The notes under the pieces were generated by a model, which worked only from the letters and a program-made list of their open reading frames with translations, did no database searches and was not told the origin of the DNA. A stretch of DNA of 64,000 nt from positions 62,001 to 126,000 of the forward strand of contig WRMH01000004.1 of NCBI GenBank assembly GCA_009777235.1, given 5' to 3'. Within the stretch, counting starts at the first letter, position 1. Each line of letters begins with the position of its first letter. Both the position numbers and the translations under genes were made by a program. Origin of the DNA: Oscillospiraceae bacterium (GTDB lineage Bacteria; Bacillota; Clostridia; Oscillospirales; Oscillospiraceae). Below are positions 50,483 through 59,203 of the stretch, piece after piece.

Positions 50483-50797
50483 TCAAATTAAATGTTTGTC
50501 AATGTCGCGCCCGCCGTACATTATGCGGATAATAGAAACAACATTGATAGCTTCGTCAGGCAGGTAAAGAATGACGTAATTATGCTTATACAAGGTGCGA
50601 AGCCCGTTTGATTTCCACGGCTCATTGGGATATGCCGGGAAGCGAAAAGGCATGGTTTCAAGCGAATCGGCGGCTTGGAGGAGTTTGTTTATCAGCTTTG
50701 CTGCAAAAGATGTTTCCAAGCGTACAGATGAATAGTATTCGTAAATGTCGTCCAAATCACGCTCCGCATCTTCCGTATATTCAATTTTCCATGTCAT
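50483..50797 (-). CDS. ParE/RelE-superfamily toxin
   Basis: 104 aa from ATG 50797 (AAAGGAAA upstream); an ATG two codons earlier is too close to the ribosome binding site. The pattern IEYTEDAERDLDDIYEYYSS, FRFPAYPNEPWKSNGLRTL, NYVILYLPDEAINVVSIIRIMYGGRD is that of the ParE/RelE fold. RelE-type members cut mRNA at the ribosome, ParE-type members attack gyrase; the sequence does not settle which. It overlaps its antitoxin gene by 17 nt. Confidence 0.9.
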   Translation of the reverse strand: MTWKIEYTEDAERDLDDIYEYYSSVRLETSFAAKLINKLLQAADSLETMPFRFPAYPNEPWKSNGLRTLYKHNYVILYLPDEAINVVSIIRIMYGGRDIDKHLI

Positions 50798-51095
50798 GCC
50801 CATATTTCCTTTTTATGTTTTGTTTTATCTGTTCTGACGAAAGGACTCTGCCTGCCCGCATACTGTCAAAGCCTTTTTGGATTTCGGCATTTTTTTCAGT
50901 CTCGGACATTTGGGAAAAATCTAACAAAGGAGAAGCCTTAAGCCGAAAGGGAATGGCCTGATCCGTGACGGCTTGGCGAAGAAACACATTTAAGGCGGTT
51001 GTCATGTTTAACCCAATTCGGCTAAAAAGTATTTCTGCATCTTTTTTTAGGGATTCCTCTGTGCGGAAAGTAACTTGCGTTGTTTGAGATGTCAT
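50781..51095 (-). CDS. RelB/DinJ-family antitoxin
   Basis: 104 aa from ATG 51095, following AAAGGAGTG. The N-terminal ribbon-helix-helix DNA-binding region is typical (TTQVTFRTEESLKKDAE, GLNMTTALNVFLRQAV). The C-terminal tail binds and blocks the toxin. It is the first gene of the pair and has a good promoter just upstream, which it probably represses together with the toxin. Confidence 0.92.
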   Translation of the reverse strand: MTSQTTQVTFRTEESLKKDAEILFSRIGLNMTTALNVFLRQAVTDQAIPFRLKASPLLDFSQMSETEKNAEIQKGFDSMRAGRVLSSEQIKQNIKRKYGHDMEN

Positions 51096-51127
51096 TAAAA
51101 TCACTCCTTTACATACACTGTACATAT

Positions 51128-51156
51128 ATTATACATCATACAGCAACAATTGTCAC
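51128..51156 (-). promoter_or_regulatory. Promoter of the relB-parE pair
   Basis: On the complement: GTGACA (51156-51151), a 17-nt spacer and TATAAT (51133-51128). TGTACA and TGTAT half-sites just downstream may be the operator. Confidence 0.7.
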
Positions 51157-51324
51157 CTGTTTTTATTCCTACTAACCTTGAGCGCAAGGATCGAAATGGT
51201 AACAACAGCCGTTATTAAAGAAATAGCAATACAGGGGTTTGTGCTTGTATTGGAGGTGTGTATATGGTATCATAATTTTAACATAAATTAACATAAGGCT
51301 GTCATAAAAGAGGGAAGCTCGCAT

Positions 51325-54300
51325 ATGGCTAAAAAGAAAAACAAAAAAAGGAAAATCGCACAGAGTGCGAAATTACGAAGCGGCGACGGAGTTCGTTTAT
51401 CGCAGTGCATGATAGTGAAAAACGAAGAACAAAATATCGAAAAAGCTCTTGGCTGGGCGAGGGGCATAGCTTTTGAGCAAATAGTCGTAGACACAGGTTC
51501 AACTGACCGCACCGTAGAAATAGCAGAGAAAATGGGCGCGAAGGTCTATCATTTTGAGTGGATCAAAGACTTTGCCGCCGCAAAAAATTATGCCATAGAG
51601 CAGGCGACTGGAAACTGGATAGCTTTTCTCGACGCCGATGAGTACATAACGGCAAGTGATGCAAAAAAAGTAATGCCCTTATTGCGGCATATTCAAGCCG
51701 ACAGGGATTTGCGCGAGCGTTACCTTGCGGTATGCTGCCCGTGGATTCAAATAGGCGATGAGGGCAAAACGATGCAAGTGCTTGTGCAGGAACGTATATT
51801 CCGCAATCTGCCCGAGGTGCGTTATGTGGGAAGTATTCATGAAAAGCTCAGCCTTGAGGTCAAAAACGTCGTAAGCACGGAAGATTTTCAGATAATGCAC
51901 ACAGGATATACCACCGAATCTTTTGTGCAGACAGGCAAAGCGAGCCGGAATATAGAAATGCTGCGAGCCGAGCTTTTGAAGAACCCAAAGAACATAGAAG
52001 CAAAGGCATATCTTGCTGAGGCTCTAAATTCGGCTTACCTTACAGGCACGGCAGGGCACTCCGACGCACCGGCGGCGGAAGAAATATTAAAAGAGATAGA
52101 AAAACTCTACACAGAAGTAGTAAACAGCGATATAACCATTCAGGCGGAGCGGAAAAAGAAAGCATATGCGCACTTTTTGGACAGATACATAAAAAGCCCC
52201 GACACAGACCCGATGTATGAAAAAATAAGCGAAAAAGCGTTTTTGGAATATCCTGACGACGGCAAAATTATGTGCTACCGCGCAGCCGCGTTAAACAAAA
52301 AGGGAGACTGGCAGGCTGCGCTCGACATACTTACCGAGTGCGAGGCAAAGGTCAACAATAGCGCAGGGGTCGTCTTGGCGGCGATGAATAATGAAGTGAG
52401 GGCACTTTTGCCGGGGCAGATGGTGCTTGCCGCGCAAGGACTCGGAGATACCGAGCTTGTCATAAAATACGCGGGGAATCTTCTCACGATGGATAAGCAA
52501 AATATTGCTATACTGCGCCCGTACATTGCTACGCTCATGGAGCAAGGCTTGAGCCCCGATGAGGCGGCAGAGCTGCTCTCTAAGATATATGATATGAGCG
52601 ACTCAAAAGACCTCTTGCTCATTGAGCGGGCGGCGAAAGACTGCAAGGCAGATGAGCTTGCGCACAAAATAATGAAGATGAAAGACTTGCCCGCCGCCGT
52701 AAAACAGGGGGTGCGGCTGTCGCAGTGCATGATAGTGAAAAACGAAGAACAAAATATCGAAAAAGCTCTTGGCTGGGCGAGGGGCATAGCTTTTGAGCAA
52801 ATAGTCGTAGACACAGGTTCAACTGACCGCACCGTAGAAATAGCCGAGAAAATGGGCGCGAAGGTCTATCATTTTGAGTGGATCAAAGACTTTGCCGCCG
52901 CAAAAAATTATGCCATAGAGCAGGCGGCGGGAAACTGGATAGCGTTTCTTGACGCCGATGAATATTTTGAGCCGGAGGACGCCGGAAAAGTGCTGCCGAT
53001 CTTGGAAAAGATTCAAGGCGACAGGGCTTTGCGCGAGCGTTATCTTGCGGTGTGCTGCCCGTGGATTCAGCTCAGTGATGAAAAAATCCCAATCATAGAG
53101 GGGGAACAGGCGAGGCTGTTTAGAAATCTGCCGCAAATGCGCTATATTGGGCGCATACACGAGCATTTCAAAATCGGCTCCGCGAGCACTTTGTATACGC
53201 GGGATATAAAAATCATGCATACGGGCTATACGCAAAGCGCGTATGACAGGACAGGCAAGTCGGCGAGAAATATTGACATACTGCGGGCGGAGCTTTGCGA
53301 AAGACCGGACGATATAAACATGAAAGCGTATTTGGCGGATTCTCTCGTAGGTTCGGGAGTTTCGGAAAACGCGGCGGAGGCGGAGGGGTTATTTTGGGAA
53401 ATCATCAAGAGCCGCGCCGCGATCGCGCCTGAGATAAGGAAAAAGGCATATGCGTACTTTTTGGAAAAATATGCGGATGACCCGGAGATAAATCAGGAAT
53501 ATGAGAAAATGGGAGAAAGAGCGTTCCGCGACTACCCGGACGATATTTTGCTTATATGCTATTATGCGGCGGCGCTGAATAAAAGAAAAGATTATGAATT
53601 GGCCGGCAAGGTGTTAGGAAAAATCGCGCCAAAAATACAAAACATGAACAGCATTAAAGAACTCATGGCTATCGCAGACGCGGCAAAAGACTGTGATGCT
53701 TTGGGTATTATGCGTGAGGCTATGGAAAGGGCAAAGCTGCTCTCCGGCAAAGAGTCCGCTCCGTCCGCTGGGGACATAGCCGCCGGCGGCGACGAACCCG
53801 CCGCATACATAGCGAAAAAATCATCGCGCCTTGAAGAATTTGAGAAAGAAGCGCTCGCCCTCCTTGATATAATGCGAAATTTGATTGAGTGCGGCCAGAT
53901 AGATGACGCAAAAAAGCTGCTGGGGCAATATGCGATACTAAACCCGGCAGACCAACGGATAGAAGAAATCAAAAACTTGCTGAATCTTAAAAATGGTGCG
54001 CAGAGGGAAGCGGGAAGCGCAAATCAGAAATCGCCCGGACAATCATCAAAATCCGCCGAGACGCTTTACGGCACATCGCTCACAAAAGAGGATTTGGACA
54101 AGATCGAGTCAATCTTCATTCTCACGAGCATTATCCCCAAGCGGACAGGCTTTTTCAACAGCATTTTCAACAAGATAAAGCTCATGGAAGAGCGTCTGGG
54201 CTACAAGTCCATGATTTTGACATGTATGCCTGATATTAGCCAAAGGCAAACAGAGGTGTGGCTTAAAACATTTTCGGGCAGTCAGGAAATCATGAGTCCG

Positions 54301-55707
54301 GGTACGCGAATAATCAATATATACGACTATTTTCAAAAATCATATAAGGACGGCCTTGAAAACAAGGCGCGTTATCGCGGGCAAGACGACGGGTTTAGAT
54401 ATGTTAAGTCGTCGGAGGCTTTACATGATGTTTTTGACGGTAAAGATTTAGTGCGGCAGGATTTCTATACGGGCTATAACGGGTCGCTGCGAATGGAAAG
54501 GCATTTTTGCGGCGGTGAAAAAACAAAAGAAGTGCTCTACGATGATTGGGGATATTTGAACAATATCCGCGAATATACCGACGATATAGACGCTAACGGC
54601 GGCGAACGCACCGACGCGAAATCATACACGATAAAATATTACACAACAGACGGAAAATTGTGCATGGAGGGATTTTACAGCTATACGGACGAAATTTATA
54701 AGGGTGTACAGGTTGAAAATGCCGCGCTTTTAGAGCTGCTTGTTTATGACGAAAACGGTGATGTGAGCGCAAGGTGCAAGGATAATAACGAACTTGCGGC
54801 TATTTGCCTGTCACATATGATAAGCTCAAAAGAGGACGGAAAATTTCATTTATTGGTTTTTGAGGACGGGCTGACGGCAGAAATAGCGGGGATGCTTGAT
54901 GAAAAAATCACTAACGCGGCAAAGGCGACTGTCGTCCACAGCATTTTCCTAAAAGATGCCTATGACCCGCACAGCGAGCCGCAAATGTTCTATGAGTATC
55001 TATGCAACAATCCGGCGGTATTTGACGGCACTGTTATGCTAACAAAGGCGGCACGGGATGATTTTACGAATATGTACGGCAACAGCGAAAGCGTTTTTGT
55101 CATACCCCATCCATACCCGTATGAAATCACAAAAACAGGCTTTGATGAGCGTGATACAAAAAAAGCCGTTATAGTAGCGCGGCTTTTGCCGGAAAAGATG
55201 GTAGAAGCGGCGGTAGATATTTTCAGCACGGCGGCAAGAGCCTTGCCGGACATAAAGCTCGAGATATATGGAAGAGGCCCCGAGGAAGAAAAAATCGCCG
55301 CCCGCATAAGAGAGCTTGGTATGGAAAACAATATTTTCCTTATGGGTTATACCGATGACGCCATTGCCATATACCGGAAGGCCGTGTTATTTATAATGAC
55401 AAGCTGGGCGGAGGGATATGGGCTTACATTGGTTGAAAGCATTTGCAACGGCTGCCCGGCGGTTGCCTTTGATATAAAATACGGACCGTCCGATATAATT
55501 GAAAACGGCAAGACCGGATATTTAATAACCCGCTATGATGCGGATCAATTTGCCAAAAAGCTGGTAGATTACTTTCAGGACGCAAAGAAGCAAAGAGAAA
55601 TGAGCGAAAACTGCTATTTATCCGCGCCGCGCTTTAGCACGGATAAATTTTTGGAAAACTGGCTCAATATGATTTCAAAACTAAGCGGCAAAAGAAGAGA
55701 AAAGTAA
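51325..55707 (+). CDS. Three-domain glycosyltransferase: GT2-TPR-GT2-TPR-GT4
   Basis: A 1460-aa cytoplasmic enzyme. After a Lys-rich start there is a GT2 domain (residues about 24-200; SQCMIVKNEEQNIEKAL, VVDTGSTDRT, FLDADEY) and helical TPR-like repeats. A second GT2 domain (about 462-640) has almost the same first 70 residues, then more repeats. The C-terminal part (about 925-1455) looks like a TagE/GtfA-type GT4 enzyme, with a beta-rich insert, VIPHPYPYE, EIYGRGPEEEKI and WAEGYGLTLVESICNGCPAV. The gene lies next to flagellin genes and other sugar genes, so flagellin or surface-protein O-glycosylation is the likely role. No clear Shine-Dalgarno sequence beyond GAGGG upstream of ATG 51325. 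Confidence 0.88.
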   Translation: MAKKKNKKRKIAQSAKLRSGDGVRLSQCMIVKNEEQNIEKALGWARGIAFEQIVVDTGSTDRTVEIAEKMGAKVYHFEWIKDFAAAKNYAIEQATGNWIAFLDADEYITASDAKKVMPLLRHIQADRDLRERYLAVCCPWIQIGDEGKTMQVLVQERIFRNLPEVRYVGSIHEKLSLEVKNVVSTEDFQIMHTGYTTESFVQTGKASRNIEMLRAELLKNPKNIEAKAYLAEALNSAYLTGTAGHSDAPAAEEILKEIEKLYTEVVNSDITIQAERKKKAYAHFLDRYIKSPDTDPMYEKISEKAFLEYPDDGKIMCYRAAALNKKGDWQAALDILTECEAKVNNSAGVVLAAMNNEVRALLPGQMVLAAQGLGDTELVIKYAGNLLTMDKQNIAILRPYIATLMEQGLSPDEAAELLSKIYDMSDSKDLLLIERAAKDCKADELAHKIMKMKDLPAAVKQGVRLSQCMIVKNEEQNIEKALGWARGIAFEQIVVDTGSTDRTVEIAEKMGAKVYHFEWIKDFAAAKNYAIEQAAGNWIAFLDADEYFEPEDAGKVLPILEKIQGDRALRERYLAVCCPWIQLSDEKIPIIEGEQARLFRNLPQMRYIGRIHEHFKIGSASTLYTRDIKIMHTGYTQSAYDRTGKSARNIDILRAELCERPDDINMKAYLADSLVGSGVSENAAEAEGLFWEIIKSRAAIAPEIRKKAYAYFLEKYADDPEINQEYEKMGERAFRDYPDDILLICYYAAALNKRKDYELAGKVLGKIAPKIQNMNSIKELMAIADAAKDCDALGIMREAMERAKLLSGKESAPSAGDIAAGGDEPAAYIAKKSSRLEEFEKEALALLDIMRNLIECGQIDDAKKLLGQYAILNPADQRIEEIKNLLNLKNGAQREAGSANQKSPGQSSKSAETLYGTSLTKEDLDKIESIFILTSIIPKRTGFFNSIFNKIKLMEERLGYKSMILTCMPDISQRQTEVWLKTFSGSQEIMSPGTRIINIYDYFQKSYKDGLENKARYRGQDDGFRYVKSSEALHDVFDGKDLVRQDFYTGYNGSLRMERHFCGGEKTKEVLYDDWGYLNNIREYTDDIDANGGERTDAKSYTIKYYTTDGKLCMEGFYSYTDEIYKGVQVENAALLELLVYDENGDVSARCKDNNELAAICLSHMISSKEDGKFHLLVFEDGLTAEIAGMLDEKITNAAKATVVHSIFLKDAYDPHSEPQMFYEYLCNNPAVFDGTVMLTKAARDDFTNMYGNSESVFVIPHPYPYEITKTGFDERDTKKAVIVARLLPEKMVEAAVDIFSTAARALPDIKLEIYGRGPEEEKIAARIRELGMENNIFLMGYTDDAIAIYRKAVLFIMTSWAEGYGLTLVESICNGCPAVAFDIKYGPSDIIENGKTGYLITRYDADQFAKKLVDYFQDAKKQREMSENCYLSAPRFSTDKFLENWLNMISKLSGKRREK
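51400..51606 (+). repeat. 207-bp near-identical internal duplication, copy 1 (copy 2 at 52720-52926)
   Basis: The two GT2 domains of the 1460-aa gene share 207 bp with one difference (A at 51524, C in the other copy). The flanking parts of the same domains are clearly diverged, which points to recent gene conversion or duplication of this segment. Confidence 0.93.
52720..52926 (+). repeat. 207-bp near-identical internal duplication, copy 2
   Basis: Partner of 51400-51606, offset by exactly 1320 bp (440 codons), in frame. Confidence 0.93.
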
Positions 55708-55783
55708 CGCAGTCACCGCGAAGCGGAATACTTATGATTTTGTTAAAAGGCGGCATTTTTAGGTTTGTTGCTGCCGGAAAGAA

Positions 55784-57883
55784 ATGGTCTTTGCGATGGT
55801 GAGGCTTTCCCAGTGCATGATAGTCAAAAACGAAGAGAAAAACATCGAAACGGCGCTAAGCTGGGCAAAGGGCATAGCCTTTGAGCAGATTGTGGTGGAC
55901 ACAGGTTCAACTGACCGCACAATCGAGATAGCAGAACAGATGGGCGCAAAAGTCCTGCGTTTTGAATGGGTAAACGATTTTTCGGCAGCCAAAAACTTCG
56001 CGCTCGAAAACGCCAGGGGAAACTGGGTGGCTTTTCTCGACGCGGACGAGTACATGAGCGGCAAGGACGCGAAAAAGCTCGCGCAAATCTTAAAAAAGAT
56101 ACAGGCAGACCCGCAGGCGCGCGGAAAATATAAGGCTTTAAATTTTCCGATAGCACATGTGGACGAAAGCGGGAAACCCTTTTCCATACAAGATCAGGAG
56201 CGCGTGTTTAGCAGCTTTGCGCGTTATGTTGGCAGAATCCATGAGCATATTGATATTCCATCGGAAAATATCGCGCATGTGGACGAGATAACGATTATCC
56301 ACACGGGCTACTCAAATTCCGCCCTTGAAGAAACGGATAAGGCCGGGCGCAATATTGCGCTTCTGCGGGCGGGGCTTTCAGATGAGCCGGGTGATTTAAA
56401 CCTGATGGTCTACCTTGCCGACTCGCTGATGACAAAAAGCGACGCGGCAAGCATAGCCGAAGCCGAAGAGCTGTTTTATGAGGCGATCACAGGCGGCGGC
56501 GATAAAAAACTGCTGCCGGGTTTGAAAAACAAGGCGTACAAACGTATTATTATGAACTATGATGTTTTGCCAAAAAAGGCTATGGAGCTTGAAGAGCTGT
56601 GCCGTGAGGCGTTTGCCGAGTTTCCGAGCGACCTTGATTTTCGTTATTACTTGGGCGTTGCTTTAAACGGCAAGGATAAGCACGGGGAAGCTCACAAGGT
56701 GCTGACAGAGCTAAAGGGCAAGCTGCAAGACGAGGGCGCGCTCACAGACAGCGAGGTCATATCGGCAGACCCGGAGCTTGTTGATAAGCAATTAGAGATA
56801 GCGGCAGAAACAAATCGGGAAAGTACAAAAGGAGGAAGCGCCATGCAAAATCCTGTGGAGCAATTTAACAAAGCAGTAGAACTCGTGCGAGAGGGGAGCT
56901 ATGAGCAGGCTCTTGAGATACTTTTGAGCCTTGAGAAAAACAAGGAGCTGATGCCGTTTTGCCATTATCAGATAGCGCGGATATCAAACATGACGGGAGA
57001 CCCGCAGACGGCTTATGATTTGTATTACAGCGCGTTTAACGCAAAGCCGGATATCATGGCCGCGCTCTCGAAAAATGCACAATCCGCCAACAAATATGTC
57101 TTTCATGGATTGAAAGATGAAAAGGAAAACACCGTATGCCCGCTGTGCGGAGCGGAGGGTACTGCTCGGTGGTGCTACTGTATGGCGGAAGCCGACGCGT
57201 TCAATGAGTTTTTTAACCCTATCCGTATGTGGATGTATTGCGAGATGTGCCATCATATGTTTGCGCGGGATTATCCCGAAAAACTGTTTTTGCACAACAC
57301 GGGGCCGAGAAGCCCAAACACAGGCCGCTTTGCGTACTATTCAAAGGTTTTGTCAAATATCAGGATGGGCGGCTTTGCCTCCGGTATGTCGCTTTTGGAG
57401 GTCGGCATTGGCGCGTGCGAATGTTTGCTTGCCGCACGTGAAATGGGTTATGAGATATTCGGCATTGATGTAATCGAGCGGCATGTCGAGGAAGCAAAGC
57501 GCAAATTTGGCTTGGACGTACAAACGGCGGATTGGAACGAGTTTGAATCGGATAGAAAATGGGATATAATAATCATGGGAGATGTGCTCGAGCATGTCAG
57601 CGACCCCGACAAGGCGCTGGCAAAGGCTGAGTCGCTGCTGTCTGACGACGGGGCTTTGTGGATATCTACGCCGTCGTTTGAGAGCGCGTTTTCGTGCGTT
57701 GTGGGTCACGACGACGCCATGCGCCGCCAGCCGTTTCATCTGAATTATTTTTCGAGGGAGTCTTTATATATGCTGCTCGAGCGCAACTACCTCATGCCGG
57801 TTGACTATCAGATTTCCGAGTATTATAATGGGTCTATGGAAGTGGTCGCGGTGAAAACGGACAGGGACATGGGACAGGGATAA
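55784..57883 (+). CDS. GT2 glycosyltransferase-TPR-zinc finger-methyltransferase fusion
   Basis: 699 aa. N-terminal GT2 domain like those in the gene before it (SQCMIVKNEEKNIETAL, VVDTGSTDRT, FLDADEYM), then TPR-like helices (about 200-430). A Cys-rich region follows (CPLCGAEGTARWCYC, CEMCHHMF), then a class I SAM-dependent methyltransferase domain (about 515-690) with LLEVGIGACECLLAARE, IFGIDVIERHVEEA and IIMGDVLEHVSDP. It could add a sugar and methylate it, or modify the glycan made nearby. ATG 55784 follows GGAAAG; ATG 55796 is also possible. Its last codons lie in the 102-bp repeat at 57789. Confidence 0.88.
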   Translation: MVFAMVRLSQCMIVKNEEKNIETALSWAKGIAFEQIVVDTGSTDRTIEIAEQMGAKVLRFEWVNDFSAAKNFALENARGNWVAFLDADEYMSGKDAKKLAQILKKIQADPQARGKYKALNFPIAHVDESGKPFSIQDQERVFSSFARYVGRIHEHIDIPSENIAHVDEITIIHTGYSNSALEETDKAGRNIALLRAGLSDEPGDLNLMVYLADSLMTKSDAASIAEAEELFYEAITGGGDKKLLPGLKNKAYKRIIMNYDVLPKKAMELEELCREAFAEFPSDLDFRYYLGVALNGKDKHGEAHKVLTELKGKLQDEGALTDSEVISADPELVDKQLEIAAETNRESTKGGSAMQNPVEQFNKAVELVREGSYEQALEILLSLEKNKELMPFCHYQIARISNMTGDPQTAYDLYYSAFNAKPDIMAALSKNAQSANKYVFHGLKDEKENTVCPLCGAEGTARWCYCMAEADAFNEFFNPIRMWMYCEMCHHMFARDYPEKLFLHNTGPRSPNTGRFAYYSKVLSNIRMGGFASGMSLLEVGIGACECLLAAREMGYEIFGIDVIERHVEEAKRKFGLDVQTADWNEFESDRKWDIIIMGDVLEHVSDPDKALAKAESLLSDDGALWISTPSFESAFSCVVGHDDAMRRQPFHLNYFSRESLYMLLERNYLMPVDYQISEYYNGSMEVVAVKTDRDMGQG

Positions 57884-57890
57884 GATGCGA
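57789..57890 (+). repeat. 102-bp direct repeat, left copy
   Basis: Covers the last 31 codons, the stop and 7 bases after the 699-aa gene. An identical copy is at 59036-59137. Together they flank the DUF1016 nuclease gene. Confidence 0.97.
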
Positions 57891-57934
57891 AATCTGGATG
57901 ATTGTTGCCACGCATGGCATTAATTGAGAAAGAG

Positions 57935-57990
57935 ATTGCGTCCACATGCGGACGCAATTGCGTGAAAGAGACTCCGTCCACATGCGGACG
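57935..57990 (+). repeat. Two neighbouring GTCC-acatgc-GGAC hairpins
   Basis: ATTGCGTCC/GGACGCAAT at 57935-57958 and CGTCC/GGACG at 57975-57990, with the same ACATGC loop. They lie just upstream of the DUF1016 gene, within the inserted segment, and may be an operator or a recognition site. Confidence 0.75.
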
Positions 57991-58007
57991 CAATGGACGA
58001 TGAACCA

Positions 58008-59051
58008 ATGAATGATTTGCAATTATCAAACAAAGCTTTTTACAATGACATACGGGATATTATCATTAACGCTCGAAGCAATGCTGTTCGCAGCGTCGAG
58101 TTTGCACGGATGATGATGTACTGGCATTTGGGTGAGCGCATTTTCGTTGAGGAACAATGTGGGCAAAACCGTGCGGAGTATGGCGAATATTTGATTCGCG
58201 ACCTTTCAAAAAAACTCGAAACTGAGTTTGGAAATGGCTTTTCCCAAAGGCAATTAGAGCGGGCGAGGAAATTCTATCGTGTTTATCCGAATGCACTTGA
58301 TGTACGCCCACAGTTGAATTGGTCGCAATACCGCCAATTAATCGCCATAGATGATAAATATAAGCGTGAATATTACGAATTGGAATCAGTAAATAACGCA
58401 TGGACGGCACGTGAGACAGAACGTCAAGTAAACTCACTTCTATATGAACGGTTACTTTTAAGTAACGATAAAGAGGCTGTACTTGCAGTCGCCCGCAAAC
58501 AGCGCACCCCAGAGATGCCAAGTGAAGTAATAAAAGACCCAATGTATCTGGAGTTCCTTGGTCTAAAACGTGAAGCGAAGTATTACGAAGAAGATATAGA
58601 ATCGGCGCTAATAAACCATTTACAGGAGTTTTTACTTGAACTCGGCAATGGATTTGCATTTGTTGCTCGGCAAAAGCGCATATTGCTTGATGATGACGAG
58701 TTTTTTGCAGACTTGATTTTTTACAATCGTTTGCTTCGCTGCTTTGTAGTTATCGAAATAAAGACTCACAAGCTTAATCATGAGGATTTAGGGCAATTGC
58801 AGATGTATGTCAATTATTATAACCGCTATGAAAAGCTGCCTGACGAGAGCCCTACAGTCGGCATATTGCTTTGCACTGCAAAAAATGATTTGTTGGCTAA
58901 AGTCACTCTGCCGGAAGACAATGCGCACATTCTGACCAGCAAATATGAGCTTTATCTGCCGTCTGAAAATGACTTGCTGGAAGAGATTAAAGATGTTATT
59001 GATATTATTGATAACAGAACGGACGAGCAAACAGAACCTCATGCCGGTTGA
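58008..59051 (+). CDS. DUF1016 (YhcG-like) PD-(D/E)XK nuclease family protein
   Basis: 347 aa from ATG 58008 (an ATG at 57993 is also in frame; neither has a good Shine-Dalgarno sequence). The N-terminal DUF1016_N part matches the family: AFYNDIRDIIINARSNAVRS, ARMMMYWHLGERIF, GNGFSQRQLERARKFYRVYP. The C-terminal PD-(D/E)XK-like nuclease domain shows DDDEFFADLIFYNRLLRCFV and VIEIKTHKL, with the acidic residues and E-x-K expected. Biological role of the family is not settled; recombination and defence have been suggested. The gene is AT-richer than its neighbours. Its last five codons and stop lie inside the right 102-bp repeat, and the insertion splits a run of glycosylation genes. Confidence 0.9.
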   Translation: MNDLQLSNKAFYNDIRDIIINARSNAVRSVEFARMMMYWHLGERIFVEEQCGQNRAEYGEYLIRDLSKKLETEFGNGFSQRQLERARKFYRVYPNALDVRPQLNWSQYRQLIAIDDKYKREYYELESVNNAWTARETERQVNSLLYERLLLSNDKEAVLAVARKQRTPEMPSEVIKDPMYLEFLGLKREAKYYEEDIESALINHLQEFLLELGNGFAFVARQKRILLDDDEFFADLIFYNRLLRCFVVIEIKTHKLNHEDLGQLQMYVNYYNRYEKLPDESPTVGILLCTAKNDLLAKVTLPEDNAHILTSKYELYLPSENDLLEEIKDVIDIIDNRTDEQTEPHAG

Positions 59052-59137
59052 CTATCAGATTTCCGAGTATTATAATGGGTCTATGGAAGTGGTCGCGGTG
59101 AAAACGGACAGGGACATGGGACAGGGATAAGATGCGA
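59036..59137 (+). repeat. 102-bp direct repeat, right copy
   Basis: Identical to 57789-57890 over all 102 bases. Its first 16 bases supply the end and stop codon of the DUF1016 gene; the rest is a non-coding remnant of the 699-aa gene end. Confidence 0.97.
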
Positions 59138-59203
59138 GCTTAGCAAAAACATTAAGCAAAAGGCACGGAGGCTTAGCGGCATAAAAAACACGGAGAGTTG
59201 ATA

